From RGIG3009 sp045541495 (GTDB lineage Bacteria; Bacillota; Clostridia; Oscillospirales; Acutalibacteraceae): DNA of 38,839 nt. The translations under genes were made by a program, and so were the position numbers. The DNA is taken from assembly GCA_045541495.1 (NCBI GenBank), contig JAZQJE010000022.1, forward strand, positions 1 to 38,839, in the 5' to 3' direction. Positions 22,925 to 29,897 of the stretch are shown piece after piece; positions within the stretch are counted from its first letter, which is position 1; the number at the start of each line of letters is the position of its first letter. The notes beneath the pieces are model-generated. The model was not told where the DNA came from, ran no database searches, and was given only the letters and a program-made list of their open reading frames with translations.

Positions 22925-23755
22925 CTACAGCATATGCCGAAGGCGGTGGACAAGTGAATCATACGCCTTTTTGTATTCCATCGGTGTGTACCCGCATTTT
23001 TGTTTAAAACACTGGGCGAAATAACTTTGGGAAGAAAATCCCAAAGCGTCGGCGGTCTCGCTGACCGACGCGCCATCACGAAGCCATTGTTTGGCGTGCT
23101 CAATGCACAGATTACCGTGGTATTCCATGACTCCTTGTCCCGCATAACGGGAAAAGGTTTCTTTCAATACCGTGGGACATACCCCGCACACACGGGACAA
23201 GTGTGATACTGACAATTGCCGTTGCAGGTTTTGTCGCATATAGGTCACTGCCTCTTAATAGATGACGACACTTTTTCGGTCAAGAGGATGCTCGGCAGAT
23301 ACCGCGCCCATGATACGGTATAACAGCACTTCCAAAACCTTTACCAGTGTAAAACCAATATAGGTATTGTCCAGCGTTCCGTATTGTTCATTTTGTAAGT
23401 ACGGTCGCGCCAATGCTATCGCCGTGTCGGCCAATTGCTGTTCGATTGGTGCCAAATGAATGATTCGCTCCTTCCCCGTAATAGGCAGATCGGGACAATG
23501 GAACTGAAAAACGGCATAGGTGGCATTGGCGGTTCGTTCCCGATGGAAAGTTTCCGGTTCTCCCAACATCAGATTTCCCTCGTGCAATTGAAACACTCGA
23601 TCCTCGTATGTCACTTCCAAATGCCCCCGCATGATGTATTTCAGTTCCCAGGCAGTATGGCGATGACCTTAAAATTCATAGGGAATGTCCGTATCGATGG
23701 GAATATACCGAACAGAGGGGAGAAAGGAAATAGTTTTTCCGAATTCACGTATCAT
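22925..23755 (-). pseudogene. AraC-family regulator interrupted by two in-frame TAA codons
   Basis: Reading from ATG 23755, one continuous frame encodes a complete AraC protein: cupin-like sensor (RYIPIDTDIPYEF, GHRHTAWELKYIMRGHLEV, FHRERTANATYAVFQF), linker, and two-helix-turn-helix domain (LSRVCGVCPTVLKETF; VSETADALGFSSQSYFAQCFKQKCGYTPMEYK). It is broken by TAA at 23669-23671 (after codon 28) and TAA at 23255-23257 (before EAVTYMRQNL). No frameshift is needed to rejoin the parts, so two nonsense changes suffice. Since other genes here end in TAA, recoding is unlikely. It lies divergent from a GH31 remnant, pointing to a lost sugar-use locus it once regulated. Confidence 0.88.
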
Positions 23756-23788
23756 AAAATACTGTCCAATCCATAAAAAATACAACTG

Positions 23789-24186
23789 ATGTTTACTATA
23801 CAAAGGTGTTTGTTATTATCACAAGCATCGTGGCACTGGTTATCGCCCGAAAATTTTGCCATTGTCAAACAAGCGGCCATGCTTCACAAACAATTCGCCC
23901 CTGCCATTGTCAAATTGGTGAAAGATGCGGAACAAACGGGTGAGCCTGTGTTGCGTAGTTTGGAATACAACGCCCCCATCAAGGTTATGAGCACATCATG
24001 GACGAATTTATATTGGGTACGGATATTTTGGTCAGTCCCCTTCTGACTCCCGCCACCACGGAAAAAGACATTGTGTTTCCCGCGGGTACGCTGGTGGACG
24101 AAGACGGCAACGAATACGAGGGCAGACGCACGCACCACATCCAAACGCCATTGCAAAAACTGCCGTATTTTGTCCGCAAATTGTGA
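23789..24186 (+). pseudogene. GH31 glycosidase remnant (3' end, frameshifted)
   Basis: Only the C-terminal ~120 codons of a GH31-type alpha-glucosidase/xylosidase survive: HKQFAPAIVKL, TGEPVLRSLEYNAP, then in another frame YEHIMDEFILGTDILVSPLL and PAGTLVDEDGNEYEG...LPYFVRK. The frames join if one C is added to the run of five Cs at 23973-23977, so a one-base homopolymer loss explains the shift. The N-terminal ~480 codons, including the catalytic aspartates, are deleted; the junction lies within about 35 bp of the AraC start. It stops at 24184-24186. Confidence 0.82.
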
Positions 24187-24203
24187 TTGCTGCGCTTTTT
24201 CTG

Positions 24204-24232
24204 TTGACTTTAAGCGGGGAATGTGCTATGAT
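24204..24232 (+). promoter_or_regulatory. Promoter of the SCIFF operon
   Basis: TTGACT (24204-24209), 17-nt spacer, TATGAT (24227-24232), 31 nt before the precursor start codon. Confidence 0.8.
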
Positions 24233-24263
24233 TTTTTAAAACAATTCTGTGGAGGTTGCCATC

Positions 24264-24416
24264 ATGGGACACATTCAAACGATCGAAACGCGCAATCTGT
24301 GTGAAAGCGCCAAAAACGGCGGTTGCGGCGAATGCCAAACTTCCTGCCAATCTGCTTGCAAAACCAGTTGCGGTATTGCCAATCAGCAGTGTGAGAACAA
24401 AGCTGAAAGCAAGTAA
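24264..24416 (+). CDS. scfA: SCIFF ranthipeptide precursor (seven-cysteine variant)
   Basis: 50 residues, too short for routine gene finders. The leader MGHIQTIETRNL and the core GGCGECQTSCQSACKTSC...CEN are those of SCIFF (six cysteines in forty-five residues), the near-universal clostridial ranthipeptide. The usual six Cys are at 21, 24, 28, 32, 36 and 43; a seventh at 13 lies in the leader. GGAGGTTGCC provides the SD. The maturase ScfB is encoded 60 nt downstream and forms thioether crosslinks between Cys and backbone alpha-carbons in family members studied. The biological role of mature SCIFF is not settled. Confidence 0.95.
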   Translation: MGHIQTIETRNLCESAKNGGCGECQTSCQSACKTSCGIANQQCENKAESK

Positions 24417-24426
24417 GTACCGATAT

Positions 24427-24454
24427 AAAATGCCGCCGCATGGCGGCATTTTTT
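24427..24454 (+). terminator. Attenuator-like hairpin between scfA and scfB
   Basis: AAAATGCCGCC (24427-24437) pairs with GGCGGCATTTT (24442-24452) around a 4-nt loop, then TTTTTT. Located between precursor and maturase with no new promoter seen, it probably lowers maturase expression relative to precursor. Confidence 0.82.
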
Positions 24455-24475
24455 CTTGAAAGAGAGTGTAGCGCA

Positions 24476-25849
24476 ATGATCCATCAATATAAACTGGGTG
24501 ATTATAACATCGTATTAGATGTGTGTTCCGGCTCGGTACACGCAGTGGACGAGGTGGCATACGATATGATCGCCGCGTTCAAAACCACATCCCGTGAAGA
24601 CCTGCTGGCGCAGCTGTCCGTTAAATACGAACAGGTGAGCAAAGACGAACTGATCGATTGTTATGACCAGATCGTTTCCCTCAAAGAACAAGGCAAACTG
24701 TTCGCCCCGGATACCTTTGCCGATATGGCGAGTCACTTAAAAGAAAAAACGGCAGGCGTAGTCAAAGCATTGTGCCTGCACATCGCCCATACCTGTAACC
24801 TAAACTGTGCCTACTGTTTTGCCAGCCAAGGAAACTACCACGGTGAGCGGGCGGTCATGAGTTTTGAAGTGGGCAAACAAGCGCTGGATTTTCTGGTAGC
24901 CAATTCGGGTACTCGCCGCAACTTGGAAGTGGATTTTTTCGGCGGCGAACCGCTTTTGAATTTCGACGTGGTCAAACAACTGGTAGCCTACGCCCGCAGT
25001 ATCGAGAACGAAACGGGCAAAAACTTCCGTTTCACCCTCACCACCAATGGTGTGTTAGTGGATGACGATGTGATCGATTTTGCCAATCGGGAATGCAGTA
25101 ATGTAGTGCTCAGTCTGGACGGCCGCAAGGAAATCCACGACCGCTATCGGGTAGACTATGCGGGCAACGGCAGTTGGGAAAAGATCGTGCCCAAATTCCA
25201 GAAATTCGTGGAAGCCCGCGGAGGGAAAAACTACTATATGCGCGGGACCTTTACCCACCAAAATCCCGATTTTTTAAAAGATATTCAGCAAATGTTGGAT
25301 CTGGGTTTCTCGGAACTCAGCATGGAACCCGTGGTCTGTGCCGCAGGCGATCCGTCGGAACTCACCGCCGAGGATCTACCCATCGTGTTAGAACAGTACG
25401 AGCAATTGGCAAAATTGATGCTCAAACGGGAACAAGAGGGGAAACCCTTCACATTTTATCACTATATGATCGATCTCACAGGTGGCCCCTGTATCTATAA
25501 ACGGATCTCAGGTTGCGGTTCCGGCACCGAATACATGGCGGTCACTCCGTGGGGCGACTTATACCCTTGCCACCAATTCGTGGGAGAAGAGAAATTTAAA
25601 TTGGGCAACATCTGGGACGGCGTTACCAACACCGCCGTACAACAGGAATTCGCCGCCTGTAATGTTTATGCCCATCCCGAATGTCGGGATTGCTGGGCGC
25701 GGCTCTACTGTTCAGGCGGTTGTGCCGCCAATGCCTATCATGCCACCGGCTCAGTGACCGGTGTGTACGAATATGGGTGTGAACTATTTCGCAAGAGGAT
25801 GGAATGTGCCATCATGGTCGCCGTGGCCAAAGCGGTGGGTAAATCATGA
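24476..25849 (+). CDS. scfB: SCIFF maturase, radical SAM/SPASM thioether synthase
   Basis: 457 residues from ATG 24476; a longer frame start at 24440 lies in the terminator hairpin. N-terminal ~95 residues (Y.LGDYNIVLDVCSG...) are the peptide-recognition region of SCIFF maturases. The radical SAM motif is C107-NLN-C111-AY-C114, followed by FFGGEPLLNF. The C-terminal SPASM part has GCGSGTEYMAVTPWGDLYPCHQF and CRDCWARLYCSGGCAAN, supplying ligands for two auxiliary clusters. It acts on ScfA encoded upstream. The next gene overlaps its stop by ATGA. Confidence 0.95.
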   Translation: MIHQYKLGDYNIVLDVCSGSVHAVDEVAYDMIAAFKTTSREDLLAQLSVKYEQVSKDELIDCYDQIVSLKEQGKLFAPDTFADMASHLKEKTAGVVKALCLHIAHTCNLNCAYCFASQGNYHGERAVMSFEVGKQALDFLVANSGTRRNLEVDFFGGEPLLNFDVVKQLVAYARSIENETGKNFRFTLTTNGVLVDDDVIDFANRECSNVVLSLDGRKEIHDRYRVDYAGNGSWEKIVPKFQKFVEARGGKNYYMRGTFTHQNPDFLKDIQQMLDLGFSELSMEPVVCAAGDPSELTAEDLPIVLEQYEQLAKLMLKREQEGKPFTFYHYMIDLTGGPCIYKRISGCGSGTEYMAVTPWGDLYPCHQFVGEEKFKLGNIWDGVTNTAVQQEFAACNVYAHPECRDCWARLYCSGGCAANAYHATGSVTGVYEYGCELFRKRMECAIMVAVAKAVGKS

Positions 25850-27183
25850 AGATAACCACACCGATCTGTGATTTCCTCACCCGCTATGCAGACCAAGATG
25901 TTTTACGTCTGCACATGCCGGGCCATAAAGGCAATGCCGATCCTAACGACATCACCGAGATCGACGGTGCCGACAGTTTATACGAAGCCGCGGGCATTAT
26001 TCGGGAAAGCGAACAGAATGCCGGTGATTTATTTGGCTGCCATACGTTCTATTCCACCGAAGGTTCTTCTCACGGGATTCGTGCCATGCTGTATTTAGTC
26101 TCTCTCTACGCGAAAGAGCAAGGGCGTCGTTGCCTGATTGCGGCGGGTCGCAACGGCCATAAAACCTTTGTTACCGCCGCCGCTTTATTGGATATGGACG
26201 TAACATGGCTATATCCCGAAAACAGGCAGTCCTATCTGTCCTGTAACATCACCGCCGAGGAATTGGAACAGTGGTTGGCCAACACTACGGAAAAACCTGT
26301 GGCAGTATATCTCACCACCCCCGACTATTTGGGGAATTGTATAGGGGTGCGGGAATTGGCGCGGGTGTGTCACCGCCACGATGTACTCGTATTGGTGGAT
26401 AACGCACACGGTGCATATTTGCGATTTATCACCCCTTCTCGCCATCCGATGGATGAGGGGGCAGACATGTGTTGCGATTCCGCCCATAAAACCTTATCGG
26501 TACTGACGGGCGGTGCCTATATGCACGTGTCCCGTCATGCACCGCCGTTTTTCGTCGAACGGGCCAAAGAAGCCCTGTCTGTGTTTGGGTCAACCAGCCC
26601 GTCCTACCTTATTTTGCAATCATTGGACAAAGCCAATCGCCGTTTGGCAGACACATATCGCGAGGAATTAACGGCCTGTGTGGCACAGTTGAATGGCATA
26701 AAAGCCCGTTTATCCGCCCACGGTTATCGCTTGCAAGGGAACGAGCCGCTCAAACTGACACTCAGCACCCGCCCCTACGGCTATGACGGACGGGATTTTG
26801 CTCGTTTACTTGCCGAAAAAGGACTCATGTGCGAATTTGCCGATCCCGATTTCGTTGTAATGATGATCACACCCGAAATAAGGGAGACAGGTCTTCGCCG
26901 AACAGAAGAATTCCTGTTGTCGCTTCCGTCAAAACTACCCCTCACTGAAATAGCGCCGCCGTCACCTGTGCCGTTAAGAGTCATATCTCTCAAAGAGGCA
27001 CTGCTTGCCCCGCGGGAAATCGTTCCCGTCTCTAAGAGTGTGGGACGAACCTTAGCTTCGCCGACGGTGGGGTGTCCTCCTGCCGTGCCCATCGTAGTCA
27101 GTGGCGAGCGTATCGACGAAGCCGCTGTCAACTGCTTTAAGTATTACAATATCAAAACCTGTACGGTCATAAAAGAACGATAG
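25846..27183 (+). CDS. Orn/Lys/Arg-type PLP decarboxylase
   Basis: 445 residues, fold-type I PLP enzyme of the SpeA/lysine decarboxylase 'major domain' family found in Firmicutes. Markers: RLHMPGHKG near the N-terminus, STEGSSHGIRAML, VLVDNAHGAYL and the PLP lysine K215 in SAHKTLSVLTGG. The C-terminal third is shorter and more divergent than in canonical decarboxylases. It would make cadaverine, putrescine or agmatine; the substrate is not readable. The start ATGA overlaps the scfB stop, so it is translationally coupled to the SCIFF maturase. Its own stop lies in the terminator stem. It may connect to the polyamine importer earlier in the window. Confidence 0.88.
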   Translation: MKITTPICDFLTRYADQDVLRLHMPGHKGNADPNDITEIDGADSLYEAAGIIRESEQNAGDLFGCHTFYSTEGSSHGIRAMLYLVSLYAKEQGRRCLIAAGRNGHKTFVTAAALLDMDVTWLYPENRQSYLSCNITAEELEQWLANTTEKPVAVYLTTPDYLGNCIGVRELARVCHRHDVLVLVDNAHGAYLRFITPSRHPMDEGADMCCDSAHKTLSVLTGGAYMHVSRHAPPFFVERAKEALSVFGSTSPSYLILQSLDKANRRLADTYREELTACVAQLNGIKARLSAHGYRLQGNEPLKLTLSTRPYGYDGRDFARLLAEKGLMCEFADPDFVVMMITPEIRETGLRRTEEFLLSLPSKLPLTEIAPPSPVPLRVISLKEALLAPREIVPVSKSVGRTLASPTVGCPPAVPIVVSGERIDEAAVNCFKYYNIKTCTVIKER

Positions 27184-27211
27184 CGATCTGCAAGAACGCT
27201 ATCGTTCTTTT
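27171..27211 (+). terminator. Intrinsic terminator of the SCIFF operon
   Basis: AAAAGAACGATAGCG (27171-27185) pairs with CGCTATCGTTCTTTT (27197-27211), including the stop codon of the decarboxylase gene. Confidence 0.9.
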
Positions 27212-27214
27212 CCA

Positions 27215-27243
27215 TTGCCATTTTTCACGACTTGTGATATGAT
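27215..27243 (+). promoter_or_regulatory. Promoter of the ABC-like/HAD/GH3 operon
   Basis: TTGCCA (27215-27220), 17-nt spacer, TATGAT (27238-27243), about 30 nt before the first start codon. Confidence 0.75.
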
Positions 27244-27274
27244 ATTTTTATGATTCTCCCGAAAGGAGACACCG

Positions 27275-28162
27275 ATGAAAAAGAAACGGCAACAAAAAAT
27301 GCCCATGGTCCGTGTGCGTGACAACCATCTTTATTTGTTGCGGTTGTTGCACCGAACTTGTCCGACATTCGTCCCTCTCACCCTCTTAACGGCGTTTTTC
27401 AGCGCGTTAGCGGGTTTTTTGGGGAACGTCTATTTTCTCCGTTACGCCTTAAACGGTATCGGAAACGGCTTGTCCTTTCAACATATTGCCGTCGTGCTTA
27501 CGGTCTGGTTGGTGATCGATATCGCCATCAAAGGTTTGCGCTATGCGTATCATATGCGCAAAGCACCGCTGATGGTATGTGAGATTCAAAGCCGCCTACC
27601 CGTCTGTGTGTTGGATGAAGTTTGCGAACATCATATCATCGAAACAGCAGCAGACAACTATGCTGCCCAAATTCGATTTGTGGTGGCCACCACGACCAAT
27701 TTGATCTTGCTTTGGGTCATCGATCCGTGGTTGCTGTTATTGGCTGCTGTTCCGCTGTTGGCGATTCCATCCCGTGGTTGGCAACATTCCCTGCGCACCC
27801 GCTTGTTGAACAAAAGCGAACGTATTCGTACCACCAAACGCACCGGTGATCTGTTGGAACAATACCGTTATGCCGGTCAGGAACTGCGCACCATGTTCCG
27901 TCAGCAAGGCCATAAATTGGCGGCCGTCGGGTATCTGGTGGCCGTGCTTATGGAAGTGTCCGTGGAAGTGGGTGGCATGCTTTATGCGGTGTATTGCACT
28001 ATCAACGGTAGAATGGGTTACGGTGATTGTTTGGTAATCGTTACCGCCATCGGTTCGTTAACTCACGGGTTGGTGCATCTTCCCGAAATGCTCCTCGATT
28101 TGCGAAAAAGCGCCCAGGCCATTCAGCAGATCCGCTCCTCATGTGAGGAGGTGGCACTATGA
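27275..28162 (+). CDS. ABC-exporter-like transmembrane protein lacking an ATPase domain, subunit 1
   Basis: 295 residues with six predicted helices: about 32-60, 69-94, a pair within 129-164, and a pair within 220-270. The arrangement, with a long polar stretch between helices 4 and 5 and the terminal LRKSAQAIQQIRSS, resembles the type-1 membrane domain of half-size ABC exporters, where the linker and nucleotide-binding domain would follow. Here the protein simply ends; no Walker or signature motif exists. Both cytoplasmic loops look shorter than usual. GAAAGGAG precedes the ATG. It overlaps the similar next gene by ATGA. Distant ABC homology is my reading from layout, not a search. Confidence 0.6.
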   Translation: MKKKRQQKMPMVRVRDNHLYLLRLLHRTCPTFVPLTLLTAFFSALAGFLGNVYFLRYALNGIGNGLSFQHIAVVLTVWLVIDIAIKGLRYAYHMRKAPLMVCEIQSRLPVCVLDEVCEHHIIETAADNYAAQIRFVVATTTNLILLWVIDPWLLLLAAVPLLAIPSRGWQHSLRTRLLNKSERIRTTKRTGDLLEQYRYAGQELRTMFRQQGHKLAAVGYLVAVLMEVSVEVGGMLYAVYCTINGRMGYGDCLVIVTAIGSLTHGLVHLPEMLLDLRKSAQAIQQIRSSCEEVAL

Positions 28163-29034
28163 GTATGCCGAAACGCGCCGCCCACATCGTAGGGGAAGTG
28201 GGCAAATACGCTCCCGGTTACTTGATTATGGTCGTGATCGAAGGCTTGCTGATGGGGGTCAACCAATCCATCGGTATCTTCCATACCAAGGAAGTGTTTG
28301 ACCTTTTATGGGAAGGGGCGGGCTTTGCCCCCATCGCCTGTATCCTATTGGAATTTGCCTTGTACTTATTGCTTCATTATGCGTTCTACCACTGGTTTAA
28401 AGAACGATATCAACCCCATGCGCGGGAACATCTGCACGTGATGGTGGCCGAACACTTATTGGAATATGCCGGCGACCTAAACGACCGTCCCTATCACGAA
28501 ACCGCCCCCGCCACCCGCCGGATCGCCGATCGTGTGGATCAGATTTTGGAACATTTCGGTCGGGTTATCACCCATATTGTAGCGGTACTGGCCATTACGG
28601 CGGTGCTAATTTGGGCGGACAGGGGATTGGCGCTGGTTTGTATAGCAGTATCGGTAGTGCGCCTGGTAATTGCCGCCGTATACGACCACTTAAACGTGCG
28701 GCACACGGAACAAGTGAAACAGCTGGACAAACAACGGCACGACTTGTTAGCGGCATTGAATATCAAAGGGGAGATCCTCCGCGACTACCATGAACGTAAA
28801 CGGCAGTTGTTTACCCAAGGCAATCGCAAACTGTGGTGGCTCACCTTTGTCACCGAAAGCGGTATGATGGCGGCGGATCTGGGAATTATTTTATGGATGC
28901 TGCACGGCTTGATGGTGACACACACAGTGCATTTGGGTACGGTCGCCGTATCCGCCACTGCGTTATGGGTGTTGTCATGGCAATTGCGCGGCTTATACGG
29001 CCGCACGGTACGACTACTGAAAAGTGTGAGGTGA
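28159..29034 (+). CDS. ABC-exporter-like transmembrane protein lacking an ATPase domain, subunit 2
   Basis: 291 residues, again six helices (first two about 19-45 and 56-78, then pairs near 130-175 and 220-270). The loop after helix 2 includes MVAEHLLEYAGDLNDRPYHETAPATRRIADRVDQ, the kind of sequence seen in the first coupling loop of ABC exporters. The protein ends at LLKSVR right after helix 6, where an ATPase domain would start. It is coupled to subunit 1 by a 4-nt overlap, and the HAD gene begins 4 nt after its stop. The two probably form a heterodimer. No ATPase is encoded in the operon. Confidence 0.6.
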   Translation: MSMPKRAAHIVGEVGKYAPGYLIMVVIEGLLMGVNQSIGIFHTKEVFDLLWEGAGFAPIACILLEFALYLLLHYAFYHWFKERYQPHAREHLHVMVAEHLLEYAGDLNDRPYHETAPATRRIADRVDQILEHFGRVITHIVAVLAITAVLIWADRGLALVCIAVSVVRLVIAAVYDHLNVRHTEQVKQLDKQRHDLLAALNIKGEILRDYHERKRQLFTQGNRKLWWLTFVTESGMMAADLGIILWMLHGLMVTHTVHLGTVAVSATALWVLSWQLRGLYGRTVRLLKSVR

Positions 29035-29038
29035 TACC

Positions 29039-29884
29039 ATGAGTCAAGACTTAAAAACCTTCCGGAAAACCAAAGACTATCTGGTTTGTGTGGACAGTGA
29101 CGGTTGCACCATGGATACCATGGACGTGAAACATTTTGAATGTTTCGGTCCGTGCATGGTGCGGGAATGGCATCTCGAACCATGGGCAATGCCCATCCTG
29201 TCTCGTTGGAACGATATCAATTTATATACCGTGACCCGCGGTATCAACCGCTTCAAAGGCTTGGCTCTCGCTCTTGAAGAGATCAATACCACCTATTGTG
29301 TTATTGAAGATCTGTCCACGTTGTCCATGTGGGTAAACACCAGTCCCGAACTGTCCAACGCCGCGTTAAAACGGGAATTGGCGGCGCAACCGCACAGCGT
29401 CTCTTTGCGAAAAGCTTTCAATTGGAGCGAAGCGGTAAACGCGGCGATCACCGCCTTGCCCGGCGATACCAAACGCCCGTTCCCCCTTGCCAAAGAAGCG
29501 TTGGCTTATGCCCATGAACGGGCGGACGTGGCCATCGTATCCAGTGCCAATCTCGACGCGGTGCTGGAAGAATGGGCGCAACACGGTCTGCTCCCGCATA
29601 CCGACATCGTATTGGCGCAAAATGCGGGAAGCAAAGCCTATTGTATCGCCGAATTGCTGAAAAAGGGCTATGCACCGAACAAGGTGCTCATGTGCGGGGA
29701 TGCTCCCGGCGATCGGGCTGCCGCTTCTCAAAACGGTGTATGTTACTATCCCATCTTGGTGCGTGCCGAACGGGAAAGTTGGGACGAGTTTATCCATACC
29801 GCCTTTGACCGCTTGGTCAGCGGCACCTATGCGGGCGACTATCAAGAATACAAACTCACGGAATTTTTAAATAATTTAACATAG
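29039..29884 (+). CDS. HAD-superfamily hydrolase
   Basis: 281 residues. Motif I is VDSDGCTMDTM (nucleophile Asp19, acid/base Asp21), and motif IV is CGDAPGDRAAA near residue 222; a cap region lies between. The segments KHFECFGPCMVREWHL and NLYTVTRGINRFKGLA are distinctive and I recall similar clostridial proteins annotated only as HAD family hydrolases. It is likely a small-molecule phosphatase. It lies between two membrane genes and a GH3 glycosidase in one operon, which suggests a phosphorylated sugar or amino sugar as substrate; that is inference. Confidence 0.85.
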   Translation: MSQDLKTFRKTKDYLVCVDSDGCTMDTMDVKHFECFGPCMVREWHLEPWAMPILSRWNDINLYTVTRGINRFKGLALALEEINTTYCVIEDLSTLSMWVNTSPELSNAALKRELAAQPHSVSLRKAFNWSEAVNAAITALPGDTKRPFPLAKEALAYAHERADVAIVSSANLDAVLEEWAQHGLLPHTDIVLAQNAGSKAYCIAELLKKGYAPNKVLMCGDAPGDRAAASQNGVCYYPILVRAERESWDEFIHTAFDRLVSGTYAGDYQEYKLTEFLNNLT

Positions 29885-29897
29885 GGAGGAACTCACC

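Noticed and set aside
23255..23671. Stop-codon recoding (TAA read as an amino acid) as the explanation for the AraC gene
   Set aside because: Several intact genes in the window (for example der, gpsA and rarA) end with TAA, so general recoding is excluded.
28159..28162. A frameshift hiding an ATPase domain between the two ABC-like membrane genes
   Set aside because: The genes overlap by 4 nt, so there is no room for a domain, and no Walker A or signature motif occurs in any frame translation of 27275-29034.
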